This document shows, one piece after another, positions 20,501 through 32,745 of a stretch of DNA of 64,000 nt. Position 1 is the first letter of the stretch; each line of letters starts with the position of its first letter. The position numbers were made by a program, and so were the translations under genes. The notes below the pieces were generated by a model. The model saw nothing but the letters and a program-made list of their open reading frames with translations. It had not been told where the DNA came from and ran no database searches. Source of the stretch: Gordionus sp. m RMFG-2023 (lineage: Eukaryota > Nematomorpha > Gordioida > Chordodea > Parachordodidae); assembly GCF_954871325.1 (NCBI RefSeq), contig NC_088776.1, positions 8,005,985-8,069,984 on the forward strand, read 5' to 3'.

Positions 20501-22853
20501 TCAGAAAAGGGAAATTCCTAGTACCTCACTAAAAACCAAAAATTAGTGATAAATAGTTAGATATATTTATATGCTAATCTCATTCAATACTTTCCCACGT
20601 GCCACAACCGAAAATATTGCCCTGGTATTGTCAACATTCATTATTCGAATGATGAAGTTCCATCTTAAATATCATATTACAATTCAACCAGGGGCTAGTG
20701 TTGTTAAACGGCTCGTTTTGAGCATATTTTTTTAAAATGGCTAACTCAATTTTTTAGCCAGAAAAATATTGTCTAACTTTAGAAATTTGGATAATATATA
20801 TCTAGACCATTGTATGAGCAAAATCTTCAAGCTTGCGTAATATTTTTCTGGATGAAATATTGAGTTACCGTTTAACAACACTAAAAGTTGCGTTGATATC
20901 TGGGACCAACTTTGATCTTAATTCGAGCGCATTTTAAAATAAAAATATGGCATTTGGCGCCTTTTATTGGACTATAAAATCTAATCTCCACAATTCTTAT
21001 ATATATATAAGCAATTGCTATAAAAACTGTCAAAATCTAATTTCACGACGTGATTTTGACGTTATTCTTTCTGAAAAATTGACTTTAACCTTGGTATTCA
21101 CACAAATTGCGCGGCTTTAATATGAGGCATAATTTTTTAAATCAAATATAGCGAGTGCATGGAAATATTTTAAAAAAGCTTGAAAAATCGGGTAGGTGCA
21201 TTCTTGCCACCTATGCCAAAAACCTGTGTAAAAAATTATCAAATAGTTGTGTGCCAATATGAATAGATTTGAATATAATTATTTTTCATATGCTTACCAA
21301 ATAAAAACTTAAAACCCAATTATTCTCTTAAAAATTAATAAACATATTATGCTCTTGCAATATAAGATGAGTAAATTTGGGTTAAAAGGGCCATGAAATT
21401 AGTTCATGAGCGGCTCATAAAAATTAAAAATGCTTAAAAAATAATATTAAATTAAACTATTTAAAAGTTGTAGCATAATTTTTAGCATATAAAACTCTTT
21501 TTTTAAAAACCTATTCCAAAATGTTCATTCCACATTGTGTGAATTCCAATAAGGGCCTTTGAGAGATTAAGCTTGAGATCATCAAAATTTAGATTTATTT
21601 TAAAATCAACATTTTGAGTTATGTTCAATGATGAGCACAATTCTTTAAGCTTTTCAATTCTACTAATGTCCTCTTTATGCCTAGCACTGCCTACGAGAGA
21701 TAATCTTATTGTATATTTTTGATGTATTTTTGCCGATTCTATCCTTTTGAGCAAGAGCTATATTTATAAATTTATTTATAATATTTGAGTAGACTAGACA
21801 CTTAATAAAATTACTTTAAATGATTTTAATTGCTTAACATGATCCTTTTCAGGTCTGAATTGACCTATTGAAACAATATTTATTTCTGTGTCATTTAAAA
21901 CCCAATTTTCACTGGTATTATTTAATTGGCTAAATGTTTTAGTATCACATGGTGGATATAGTATATATGTTTTATTTTGTTTGTTCCAAAGATTTAGAAT
22001 ATGGTCATTTGTCCAAGATGAATTTACAAAAATAAAATCTGCATTTCTACCCATAATTCCATATAATTTAGCAAATAATTTGTAATAATATAATTTTGTT
22101 ACACTTACAATATGATATTTGGAAATAAAGGCTAATGACATTATAATATTAATTTTTAAATTTCAAATTTACCAGAATTGTTGTATTGAATTTCCTTATG
22201 TTGCACTTTTTTAATCATATCATTACTTATTGTAGGATAATGAACATAACATCCAATATAATCAGAGCCCATATACTTAAAAGTTGGTAAAGCATATGAA
22301 AACCCTGCAGTATCAATTAATATAGTTGGACAATATTTAAGTCGTGCTTCAATTCCTAATATTAATGATCCTAAACTTTGACCTAGAAGAGTAAAAAATG
22401 GGTAATATTTTGATTCAATCAAAGGCCTGAGTTTTAAAAACACAAAATGAATATTTTTTGCATCAATGTTGATACCAAAATTTTTTTGAACTTTATCCAA
22501 AATATAAAAAGATGATTCCCGATCTCCAGTGTATACAATGCATTTATAATCCGGATATCTAAATAAAAAGAATTATAAAATAAAATATGTTTTTTTAATT
22601 ACTTTTTTTGTAGTGAATTTATGGCATACCATAATACTCTTTCTCCACCACCACCATCATTTGCATAAGGGTGGAAAAATCCAATCGTTTTAGGGTGCTT
22701 TCTATGTATATCATCAAAAAATTTAATTAACAAGAATAGAATAATCATAAGTGCTATTACAACTATGTACAAAATCATTGATAAATTTTTAAAACATGTG
22801 TACAAATATGGATACATGATTTTTAATACGTAAATATATATGTAAATATTCAA
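17551..22853 (-). CDS. ALG11: GDP-Man:Man3GlcNAc2-PP-dolichol alpha-1,2-mannosyltransferase, six exons
   Basis: Adds the fourth and fifth mannoses to the dolichol-linked N-glycan precursor on the cytosolic face of the ER. Exons, 5' to 3' on the minus strand: 22817-22603, 22558-22173, 22131-21815, 21757-21511, 17895-17809, 17759-17551. They join in frame to 486 residues from the ATG at 22817 (human about 492); an in-frame ATG at 22853 would add 12. A hydrophobic N-terminal anchor (about residues 14-36) is followed by [19 protein letters not shown], then [48 protein letters not shown] and [11 protein letters not shown]. The last motif joins across intron 4 to IVECMAAG, rebuilding the EX7E motif of GT4 enzymes. 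Introns 1, 2, 3 and 5 are 44, 41, 57 and 49 bp; intron 4 is 3,615 bp and full of repeats. Exons 1-4 are visibly more AT-rich than exons 5-6. No break found. Confidence 0.95.
17980..18410 (+). mobile_element. Coding-like fragment inside ALG11 intron 4, possible DNA-transposon remnant
   Basis: GC-richer sequence than its surroundings, antisense to ALG11. It has open segments containing [19 protein letters not shown] (about 18040) and [20 protein letters not shown] (about 18262). The GYVxFxGK pattern faintly recalls the mid-region of piggyBac transposases, but the match is weak and no catalytic residues can be assigned. It may belong with the open segments at 19008-19172, 19400-19459 and 20133-20432. 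Family uncertain. Confidence 0.25.
18495..18912. mobile_element. hAT-like MITE in ALG11 intron 4
   Basis: Short inverted ends TAGAGAGT / ACTCTA, flanked by GATAGCAC (18487-18494) and AATAGCAT (18913-18920), which agree at 6 of 8 positions, as an aged hAT target duplication would. The interior has GACCCGAGCCCGAA and GGATCGGG motifs at the ends and AT-rich sequence in the middle. It carries no coding sequence. Confidence 0.6.
19008..19459 (+). other. Coding-like segments in ALG11 intron 4, unidentified
   Basis: An open stretch at 19008-19172 contains [20 protein letters not shown] and [15 protein letters not shown], ending in TAA. At 19400-19459 a second stretch reads [19 protein letters not shown] and stops. 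Codon use and the acidic end look protein-coding, but no start, family or convincing splice path is visible. These are most easily parts of a broken transposon inserted in the intron. Confidence 0.3.
19490..19712. mobile_element. Hairpin MITE (family H), copy in ALG11 intron 4
   Basis: Near-palindromic. The left arm AGCGTTGTTAAAAGGCCCGA pairs with the right arm TCGGACTTTTTAACAACACT. The middle carries the family signature: an AGATTTT...CATAG block and its partner GACATCTATTTGCCAAATCT. TA-like ends suggest a TA target site. Confidence 0.8.
20133..20432 (+). other. 99-codon open frame without Met in ALG11 intron 4
   Basis: Open between a TAA at 20130 and a TGA at 20430, antisense to ALG11. It contains [35 protein letters not shown] and [18 protein letters not shown] content and codon choice resemble the real exons of the window, yet it has no ATG. 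It could be an internal exon (a donor-like GTAAAA follows ELTQ at about 20348) or a transposon piece. No family recognised. Confidence 0.3.
20696..20883. mobile_element. Hairpin MITE (family H), copy in ALG11 intron 4
   Basis: Starts TAGTGTTGTTAAACGGCTCG and ends CCGTTTAACAACACTA, with inner arms GGCTAACTCAATTTTTTAGC and ATATTGAGTTACC plus CAGAAAAATATT / AATATTTTTCTG. TA at both ends fits a TA target duplication of Tc1/mariner type. Confidence 0.85.
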
Positions 22854-23765
22854 TGGTAATTTTAAATATTTGCTTGAAAAATAAAGATTGATGATATATT
22901 AAAATCATTATAATTTTGATTAAATTTTGAGGTTATTATATATATTTGAGTCTAACTAATTTTAAGGTATTTTTCTAGCTCTATTTATTTTATAGATATT
23001 CAGTTGCTTAATTCTAAGGTAATGATATGTGACATCAAACATTATTGATTATTAATGTGCTCATAAAATTATTTATCCGTCAAATTTAAATTGAAATAAT
23101 TTATATTAAAATGAAATAAATTATGAACGGATATTATTGTTTCTGAAATCAAAATTTATATTCAGAGGAACCCCCAGGTTACGAATTAACGAAAAGAATT
23201 ATTACATACAAGAGTGAAAAGTTGTTATGCAAAACATTTATATTTGAATTAGCGCAAATTATAAAATAAAATATGATATTCGAAATAATAAAATAGAACA
23301 TAATGAAATATTAAATGAAATAAAAATAGGAAATAATAGAGAATGTTGATATGAAAACAAACTAAGTAAGAATGAAATAAAAACGAAATTTAAAAAAATA
23401 ATAACTGCATAATTCCGACTTTAATTGACAAAAAATAAAGATTTCCGATGTTGATTTTCTATAAAATATAAATATTCCACGAAAATTTTTTAAAGTGGAG
23501 GGAAATAAAATGAAATGAACGCATTATTAAAATTTCTTTAAATATATATTAATTTTTTTAAGTAAAAAAAATGTATTACATTAACAAATATAATTATGTT
23601 ATGTATATTTATATAGAACGATAGTTTGCTAAAACTAAAATAAATTTAGAATATATTTTTTTGGTATTTTTTTATATTTTATACAATAAATATTTCCTCT
23701 TGATTCACTTTCTTATTCTAATCTTATATATGGTTGTTTTTACTCAATTTGGGATAATTCAAATT
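22854..23765. other. Upstream of ALG11, intergenic
   Basis: Very AT-rich sequence 5' of ALG11; its promoter must lie here, but no motif can be pinned down. No open frame of note. Confidence 0.5.
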
Positions 23766-26438
23766 AGAAATCTGCAAAAGTAGGCCCGGCCCGAACCCGA
23801 TCCGTACCTGACCCGAACCTGCCCAAACCCGGCCCGGCCAGTCGGGCCTATCTTTTTACAAAAAATCGGGCTCGGGCTGGGTCGGGCATAATATTTTTTA
23901 TAAAAATTTTTTAAATATATCTAAATTTATCAATTTTATGTTGAACTTTTTATGTAAAATAAAAATATTTGATTATATTTAGAGGAACTAGACACTAGAG
24001 GTGGGCGCGGGACGTGAAATGGGTCACGGCATGAGTGTGAATAAATTTTAAATTCCAAGGCGTGACTGGGCGTGACGGACCTTTTTAAAATTTTCCCCGT
24101 GCGTGATCGGGCGTGAACATAAATTTCCCGTGAATCACGGAAATTTTAATTTTTAAAATTGTTTTTTTATAAATATAAATTTGCAATTTTATAATTATAA
24201 ATTTGCAATTTTTTAATTATATTATATAATTTCTTATTTAATTTAGTTCTTTTTTTAAAAAGAATAATTTATGAAAACTAAAAATCTTCCGCATTTTATA
24301 TACAACATCCGGCATCATTTTGTTAGTCCTATTTTCTTTTTATGTTTAGGTGTTTTTTATCGCGAGACCTTATGCTAAATTTTGCTCAAACTTTTTACAG
24401 AAAAGTCAGTTATATTTTATTTGTAAAGATCTTAAATCTTTAAATGCAAAAGAAAGTGAAGGATTAAAGCTAGGCCAAGAGATAAATGTTGGTGTTACAT
24501 ATAACAAAATATAAAAGTTGTGAACCGGAAAACTCTTATGAATACTATAGGTCCAAAAATATACCATGAAATAAAATTTAAGATTAAAAGCATGATCATT
24601 GTCCATAATCACTGATATTTAGACGGATGACTATAAAAATCTAAGTTTTTTAACCATTATAGGACATATTATCATTAAGGATTTTAATTAAAAACATTTG
24701 TTTTGGGCACAAGGGCAATGGATGAAAAAAGCGTCAAAATTAAAAGTGTAGTCAATTCAATTTTAGAAGAATATACAGAAGTAGAAAATAAATAAATGTA
24801 TTGTGAGTGATAACGGAGCAAATCTTATAAGTGCATTCAAAGATGACGAAACGCTAGCATGTATATGACATATACTAAATAATATTATGCATTATATTTT
24901 TGACAATTGTTTAACTGAAATAGCTTTAAATATAAATGGTATAAAAAAATAGTACAATATTTCAAACAATCTACAGCTAATATCAAACTAAGCCACACCC
25001 TTAAACAAGATGTAATAGCGAGAATAACGAGATGAAACTCTGTATATATCATGATACAGAGTTTCTTAAAATTATATTCTAAAATACAGGTGTACTTGTT
25101 TAGCAAGCTAAAATTAAATAGATTAGCCACAATTGATATCAGTATCATACGCGAGTTAGATAAATTTTTATCAATATTTAAAGAATGCTCGTATAATCTG
25201 AGAGCACATTCTCGTCCCACAATAAATAAAGTTTTTCTATGGAAACAAAAATTAATAAAATTTTGTTAACCTTCTAAACGTGATACAATAAAAATCAAAA
25301 CCTTAAAATACAGAACAAGATTTCTTTTAAAAGATTATTATGCAGCCACTACATAAGGTAGACTTAATTCTAGATCCGAATTTCAAAAGACTTAAGTTTT
25401 TAAAATGATATATATAAAACAATCATAAAAATTCTGAATGATAAAAAATTAAATGATATGCATAAGTCGATGCCAACTATCATTTATAACTTTCCTAACT
25501 TATCCTAAACTCATAAAAAACTGTATATTCTAAATGGTCATAACCAACTATCACTTTCCTAATTCATCCTACACTCATAAAAGACCGTATATTCTAAAAT
25601 TTAGTGAATTTCTAGATGATTCTGATGAAGCATCAACATTACCGATGAAAGCTCTGAGGATGAACTTAAAAGATTCATATAAGATAAATAACGACAATAT
25701 TTTGAAGTTTTGGAAGCAGGAATATTCATTTCCTTTTTTGAGAAAATTATCAAGTAAAATTTGTCAGCTGCAAGTTTGGCTTCTAGTGAAAAGTTATTTT
25801 GTGTAGCCGATCTCTTATTAGAGGAAAGGCGTACACAATTGAAATAAAAAAAAGATGGACATTCTTTTTTTTCTAAATAAATTTCGATTTATAGATTATA
25901 TTTATTTTTTGTTATTAATATGGATTATGAAATTAGAGAAATAATATAATGAATTCAAAAAGTGTAAAATTATAGCAATAGTTTTGAAAAATTTAAAAAC
26001 ACCGTGAATTTTCGGGCGTGATGGGCGTGAATCAAAATATTGCTTGTCGTGAGCGGGCGGGTCGGGTCGAAATTTTTTTAATGGTAAGCGTGAATGGGCG
26101 TGAATTTTTTTTATAGCCACCGTGAGCGGGCGGGTCGTGAATAAAAAATTAGGCTCGCGCCCACCTCTACTAGACACCATATAACATATATCATTTATTT
26201 TGAATTATTTATAAAAATTAATTTCTATATTTATAATAAATTCAGGCCGGGCCAGTAAATTTTTTCAAAAATAATTTCAGGTTCGGGCCGGGCCGGCAAC
26301 ATTTTTTAAAAAAATCTCGTGTTTGGGCCGGGCCTGGCAAAATTTTTTAAAAAAATCTCGGGTTTGGGCCGGGCCTGGCAAAATTTTTTTTAAAAATTTC
26401 GGCCGGGCTTGAAAAATTAAGCCCGATGCAGATCACTA
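23766..26438 (-). mobile_element. hAT MITE split by a second hAT element
   Basis: Outer ends TAGAAATCTGCA (23766) and TGCAGATCACTA (ending 26438) match the MITE at 3184-3621 in inverted orientation, as do the GGCCCGGCCCGAACC subterminal blocks and the AT-rich middle. Removing the inner insertion (23996-26169 plus one 8-bp duplicate) leaves about 490 bp, close to the 438 bp of the other copy. The flanking 8-mers TTCCAAAT and ATTCGAAT agree only partly, so the outer copy is old. Confidence 0.85.
23996..26169 (+). mobile_element. Decayed hAT transposon nested in a hAT MITE
   Basis: Terminal inverted repeats TAGAGGTGGGCG / CGCCCACCTCTA with a perfect 8-bp target duplication CTAGACAC at 23988-23995 and 26170-26177. 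The interior holds plus-strand remnants of a BED/hAT transposase: around 24800 a segment reading CIVSDNGANLISAFKDD, and near 25760-25830 a C-terminal piece like the dimerisation motif (ASSEKLFCVADLLLEERR). Multiple stops and frame changes break it throughout. GTGAATGGGCGTGAA-type motifs fill both subterminal regions. Confidence 0.88.
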
Positions 26439-26527
26439 ATTCGAATATTCATTTTATTCAATCTTGAATAATCATATCATTCTATTTTAAATATGATTAA
26501 TTATTCCAAATAACTTGAATAATCACT

Positions 26528-26833
26528 TTAATTTATTTTATTATATTTTTTGCTTAAATACGTGCTAAAATGGGAGAGGGGATCTAGTATGACTCCATTA
26601 CACATGGGGCATATGGTAGGGAGTATAAATTGGTTGGAGTAAATATGATTGTTGCATAAAAAAAAAATTCTCGTTATGCTACCATTTATAAATTTTATCG
26701 ACAAAAATTTCAGGTTTAAAATTGAAATATTGTATTTGTAATTGCAAATAAAGACTTTGAATTGACAAGTTCCTACAAAATATTTTTGATCTAAATTCAA
26801 TACCAAATCTTGACCCATCTGAGTGAATGCCAA
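26528..26833 (-). other. Unassigned minus-strand open frame
   Basis: About 100 codons containing LAFTQMGQDLVLNLDQKYFV and, near the end, TICPMCNGVILDPLSHFSTY. A CxxC...H arrangement of this kind occurs near the C-terminus of some LINE polyproteins, but the final Cys is missing and no RT part is visible. Possibly a LINE remnant. Confidence 0.25.
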
Positions 26834-27043
26834 ATAACGACATCTTCTATCAATATCAAATATAAAAAATTGAGGTAAGCTTTAATATAAAAATATTTAT
26901 TGTTAAATTATAAATAATTTAAAAAATTAACCATTTAACAAAGAGTAATTTTAAAATCTTATGTTAATAAATATTTAACAAATAAGATATAATTCGTTTA
27001 AAACGAATTGAGTACTAAATTTAATTTCTAATAGGTTTGTTCC

Positions 27044-28080
27044 ATAGGCGTAGCCAGGATTTTCATAAGGGGTGGGGGGGGGGAATTAAATTACTTGTAT
27101 TGTATATACCTTAATATAAGAGCATGGTAATAATTTAATCCAAACAATTTTAAGAAATTTATTTATAAAAAGTAAGTAGACATATAGTTGATTTTACTCT
27201 ATTATATAGAATTAGTTATAAAATACTAGGTAAAATTCCACTTTTACAGACATATTTGACAGTTAGAGAATATATTACAGTTAATAATGTAACAAATTTT
27301 ACTAATCAATGCTCTTGAGCAACAATTTGCATTCAATTATTTAACGCCATCTATTTATTTTAAGTTAAAATATTATTAAAATTTCATCTTCATATTATTC
27401 ATCCCACAATGTCTTTAAAAGATATTTTCTGGTGTCCTTATGAATATTTTATAGTTTTCTGTAAAATATATAATTCGCTATATTGGTAAAAATTACTTGA
27501 TTGTCATTTGATAATTAGATATATGTAAATCTACGACATATAATATTCCACTGTTTATATTATGCTTTAATATTTTTTTAATTTTTGATTTAATTTTATC
27601 AATGGTTTTATAATTATATTTTACTTTTATTAAGATAATTAAATTAAAATTACTCACTTTATAAAAAATTTTATTTGATATATTATATTATTTAGTAATT
27701 TTATGGATCTATCAATGACATAAAGCTACTATTTCAAAGCTTTTCTTTATATCGTTAAAATTAAGCCCACCATGTCTTTTTCTAATGTGATCTATCTATT
27801 TATCATCTCTTATATTATGCGATTTGCAATTTTTAATTTTGTATTTTCTTTGGTTAATATTTTTAGGCATATTTTAAAATTGGAAAATCTCTAATAACAA
27901 CCTAATTTACTAAACATCGACCAAAATTTCCGTCAATATATATTAAATTAAATATTAAGTGGGGGGGGGGGGGGGTTAAAAAAAAATTTAAAAAAAAAAT
28001 TCTTTAAAAAAAGGTACCCCTACTGAAATTTACTGAAGCAGTTGCTTCGGAGCCCCCCCCCCGTTGTAGGGGACACTGCT
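27044..28080 (+). repeat. G-tract repeat family P, near-complete copy
   Basis: Starts ATAGGCGTAGCCAGGATTTT followed by a 10-bp G run, with about 1 kb of AT-rich interior, a 15-G run near 27961 and a C run near 28055. The interior (27120-27720) is shared with 40190-40760 (direct) and 39540-39850 (inverted). No coding capacity, so it is a non-autonomous element. The superfamily is unclear; the right end is approximate. Confidence 0.65.
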
Positions 28081-28339
28081 GCTGCTGAGCATATGATTGC
28101 ATAATTTAAATGAGCAATAACTGTCTAGTTGTTTAAAAAACATCAAAAATAGAAGATAATCTTTTAGAAATTTTATGTCTCACAATAATTTTCTCGATTA
28201 CTCATCTAGCTTCATAATGTCATCTCGGTCTAACCACCATATAGTCGATTAATGATAGATACTGCCTCAAGGTAGTACCTATCAAATTTGTATTTTGTTT
28301 ATTTTTCATTTGGATAGGGTACTACCAAATCATTTTTTA

Positions 28340-28500
28340 AAAAATCTGTATTCTTATCGGCAAGAGCGTCGCTTACCAATCAGATGGTTATGAATTAGAA
28401 CCCCATCAAGATCATCTTTATTTCTCTTATTCCAACTTGGTGGTTCAATCCTTGTGGGATGATATAATAGGAGGCAGGACTCGACCACGTGATACCGTAA
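28340..28500 (+). mobile_element. tRNA-derived SINE-like fragment
   Basis: GGCAAGAGCGTCGCTTACCA and the following CAGATGGTTATGAATTAG with AACCCC resemble the D-arm to T-arm stretch of a tRNA (loop TTACCAA, then a degenerate box B). The first stem half is absent and box B is corrupted, so this is not a functional tRNA; a SINE head is the best reading. Confidence 0.4.
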
Positions 28501-28506
28501 TAATAT

Positions 28507-28730
28507 ATCGTCGGTCTAGAATTGAAGTGCTCTCCTCGACTGGATAATAACTTATTTATTCTCAATATATATAAAAATAAAAACTAGATTACAATTTTAA
28601 TTTTTGCCAAAGTTATAGCTCTGTCAAAATTGATCAAAAAGTTATTCCTATATTTGATTTTAAACTTTAATGAAAATTTTCTCATTTTTAACATTTACGC
28701 AAGTGAAGCACTCCAATTCTAGGCCGACGA
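28507..28730. mobile_element. MITE with long inverted repeats and TA target sites
   Basis: Left arm TCGTCGGTCTAGAATTGAAG and right arm CCAATTCTAGGCCGACGA are inverted copies over about 25 bp, bounded by TA on each side (28505-28506, 28731-28732). 224 bp, non-coding; Tc1/mariner-type by target site. Confidence 0.8.
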
Positions 28731-30100
28731 TATGTTAAATAAAAAGGGTCTTATTATATTTTAATAAAATTTGGTCGGCATTTAGCAATTGGTATTTAGA
28801 TGTTGACATTGTATTGATATCCACATTTATTATTTGATTATCATTTTATTTTTAATCATAATTTAAATTTTATTATACGATAAATAATTACATTTTTATT
28901 TTTCTCAAAAAAGATCATTAACATTTTTTTTTATCTCTTTATATATCTTTTTTTTAAACAATAATAAAAAAAATAACTAATACAAATTGATGTATCAAAA
29001 AAAAATGTTAATATAAAATCTCCACCGATTAAATTTAAATACAAAGTGAATAAAAAAATGTCACATTAAAATGATATATATAAAAAAAATGTTAAAATAA
29101 AATTTTGACCGAAAGGTATAATCACTATTATTTAACATTAGAAAATTTCTATACGTTGACTTGGCTGTAACTATTATTAACCCATATAGTCTTATGATTT
29201 GGATTAGTCGTTTATCCTATTTAAGAATTATTGATTTGGTTAGGCCTGCAAAATTTTCCTTATTAGTCAATTCTATAAAACATTGTCTAAAATGGTAATA
29301 CAATGTTATATTAGTTTAATGACCTTTTGTCAATGTAGATTAAGAATTATATCGCCCTGAGTTGTTTTTAAAAACCATTAAAAATTGAGGCTAACCTTTT
29401 TTTATCACTTGTAATTCTTTAGACAGAAATTTTTTTATATTATTAAATCGAAAATATTTAATATTGTAATAAATGGATAAATATTTTGTATTAAAAAATA
29501 TTATATTTCGATAGTCTTGTATTATTTTACTTTCATTATTTGCATGCATAATAAATGACAAAAGATGAAATTCAGAATAATTGTTCAGAGTTTGCAAATT
29601 TAAATTAAAAAAGTATAATTATATAAAACCCGGCCGAAGGCCCTCAATATATGGGGTCATAAAATTCTTTTTAATTAAGCCCCCTGAGATTGTAAAGGCT
29701 AGCGACGCCTATGATCGGGTGGGGGACTGGGGTGGGCATATAAGGGTATATGCTAGGGTAAATTAAAATTGAACAATATAAGTAATAAATAATTTGTACG
29801 GTATTAAAATTCATTAATATATATTTTTTTAATACTATAAATTTTAATATCTTAACACAGAAAATATTTAAGCCCAGTATAATTTTATAAACACCCGCAA
29901 TAATTTTTAGATTTGTAGGAACTAGTTTTGTTAAAATATAAATAATTTAAACCGAGTTATTAATTCACATCAACCACCAAATTCCTCATTTTTACTTTAA
30001 ATTTTCGTTATTAAATTCTTAGTCAAGGTTGTTAATCTTATTAATATTGAATCAATTAATGTATGTTAATTTATATTCTTATTTTCTAATATTATAATTT
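28731..30100. other. Intergenic, with a family P end near 29630-29720
   Basis: Mostly AT-rich. At 29695-29716 the sequence AAAGGCTAGCGACGCCTATG matches the right end of repeat family P. No gene seen. Confidence 0.45.
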
Positions 30101-31085
30101 ATATTATAAAGAATATTATGTCAATTGAACATTTTCTTCAGATGAAGATGATATAAAACATTTTTTAAACCAATAAAAAAATAAATAAGGTTACTGTGTA
30201 AATTGTGTCCCAACTCAAATATTTTAACCCCAATTGTTGAATAACCTTGGGCATCCTCTAGACTGGAAAAATGGCAATATAACTGATTGAACTAGTTATA
30301 GCAAGATTGAACTCTTTCTATAACTTCGTGAAATTAATAGATGGTCTTGGCCATAAATTTGACGTGATAAATACAAATTACATAGATATTCATATAATGA
30401 CAAGTCGTTCATAGATGAATATGGTATGGTTATTTAAAGTGAAAAGAAAAAATGCATTGAAATCTCACTCCCGCGCTAACTATTATAATATTAAAACAAT
30501 GGAATTAAATAATTTCATTTTGTAATCCACTTATTAATGCAATCCTGCAAGACAAAGATAAAAGGTATAAAGTTGATTGCTTACAATTTATATTTTGGTA
30601 TTATTTTATTTCACTAGATGCGAAACACATCTATAAAGATGAATATATATTATTACTTTACCAGCTATTTAAATCAGATAAGCCATGGTAAAATTAGATG
30701 TCAAGAAAGGAAGCTTGAACTTATATCCTGTTTGAGAAAAGATCTTAACAAAGAAAAAGCAGATTTGATTCCTTTAAAAAACAAGAAAGGTAAAAAAAAA
30801 TTTGAAAGAATCGGAATGAAACTACTTTTGAAGATGAAAACTAAGCTTTTTTCAAAATAAAGATTATTCCTTAATTTTTAATAAATCCCCCAATTAAAAT
30901 TTTTATTTATCTAATATAATACAAGCATCCCATCCTCTGCGTTAGTTGAACGTGTGTTTAGCACGGCGAAAGTCGTGTACTGAGAGCTCATTTATTATCT
31001 GTATTATTTTTAGCATAATTTTAATTTATATAATATATGGGGATTTTTTTATATATAATACTTAATTTTTTAAGTAACGTGTTAC
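30100..31085 (+). mobile_element. Decayed hAT transposase fossil
   Basis: Plus-strand remnants. Near 30610-30860 there is an 80-codon open piece rich in Lys. Near 30940-30990 the sequence reads PSALVERVFSTAKVVY, the hallmark of the hAT C-terminal dimerisation domain. Ends and target duplication were not found; the frame is broken repeatedly. Confidence 0.6.
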
Positions 31086-31499
31086 TTTTTTGAAAAGCCA
31101 GTATCGCTCGTTCTTTTTTTGTCACAAGTTAACAAGTAATGGTAAAGCGTTTCTCTTTTAAAGTGACGTTTATAGCACTACAATTTGATATAAATACCAA
31201 ATATATTAATTTTATTATAATTTACAATTCCATCTTTAGTTATATTAATTTAATTGATAATGGGAAATTTTTTTTAATTTATATAATTTTAAATCTCTAT
31301 AAAATTTTGATGGGACTCGACCCTGAATAGTCCTTTTCTAGTAAGGTTCATGATTTTAAATAAATATTTTCAAATTATATAATCAATATTTATGACATTA
31401 TAAAGTATTTTGCTTTAGTATTGAAAATAAAATTGCATGTGTATACACTTAAAAAAATATTTTTTTTAGATTTTCAAAAATTAAATATTTTAAAATAAT

Positions 31500-32745
31500 T
31501 GACGTTTCTGGACACAAACTGAACCTTAACCGAACTTATTTTTTTCGAACCCATATTAAATTGACTAATTACAATTTTGATCTTGTTTTGAATCCGAACC
31601 AAATCTGCCCAAAAAATTTGGTCGGTTCTAACCCCTAAAATCATATTAACCATCGCCATATCATAAAGGCAATTCTAACCCATATTATGATTTTACAATT
31701 CAATGACATCCTATTCACGTCATTTTGTGGGCTCATTCATAACTAATGATATATCTCAGTTAATTTTGAAAACTCATGAGCAAGGGTGTCATTGAAACCA
31801 TGATAAACCGTAATAATTTTATTCGTAACTTAACCGTTAAAATCAAATCTTTAAAAAATAGAAAGAATAGAACTGTTACAAACACATATGGTTTAAATGG
31901 TTCTTTAACCGTTGTTTTTATTTAAAACGAATTTATTTATTTTAAATGATATAATTGAAAATTATTCTTTTTATAAAAAAATAAATTGTCCATATGTTTC
32001 CTTAATTTGATATTTTAAATTTAAGGTTTTATTAAAAAAATTAAAGAAATTAGGCTGACTACATTTATAGTAAACACGGTTCGCCTCTTGCGATGCTAAA
32101 TTATTCGCTACTCAATTTACTTAATCAAGCCTATAAAAGGTAAACTTATAAATATTTGAGAGAAATGATGAAAGGGGACAGCTGTTTAAATATATTTATT
32201 ATCGCCGTGAAGAATCATTTAGATTTCGCTAGCGATTAATTTCGTTTCGCGGGCGCCTAATTGGAGCGTTTGAGCCATTCAAGCTGCTTATTGTTTAAAT
32301 ACTAATTTTTTAATATTTGTTAAGATTAACATGGAAACAATCTCTCGTTCGAATTATCTCTAACTTATTGGTCAATTAAAAAAAAAATCAAAACTTGTAA
32401 AAGCAGGCTTTAACCGAAAAGAACTGATATGAATTTATAAATCGGATATCTATATAATTTTTGTTGCCGCTAGCATTTTTATATATATGTTTTGTATATT
32501 GATTTGGGACGATAAATTAATACAATTTTTAAGATTATCATTAGAATATTATTCTGGGATTTTGTTTAAAACTTAATATATGAAAGAAAATAAATTATGC
32601 TTTATATATTACATGGGACTATTACAATGGTGTTTTAAATATTACAATAATTGAAATTACTACATTGTTCAAAAAAAAATAGCTAGAAGAATTTGAAACT
32701 AAAAACTGACTAGAACTGAACCGCTATACTTAACGGTTCCACACT
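31500..32745. repeat. Old repeats with AACCG/CGGTT ends, plus a TTA MITE at 32053
   Basis: 31800-31930 and 32695-32745 carry scattered ACCGTTAA/TTAACGGTT motifs in inverse sense, as in the hAT MITE at 60354-60913; they probably mark the two ends of an older relative. No gene is visible. Confidence 0.4.
32053..32258. mobile_element. PIF/Harbinger-like MITE (family T), right end decayed
   Basis: Preceded by TTA (32050-32052). The left end GGCTGACTACATTTATAGTA is followed by AACACGGTTCGCC; the right part CGCTAGCGATTAATTTCGTT matches the copy at 62060-62295, but the last 30 bp have diverged. Confidence 0.6.

Noticed and set aside
21888-22085. Plus-strand open frame opposite ALG11 exon 3
   Set aside because: Shadow of the well-supported minus-strand exon.
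28340-28420. Functional tRNA gene
   Set aside because: No acceptor stem pairing, first arm missing and box B corrupted.
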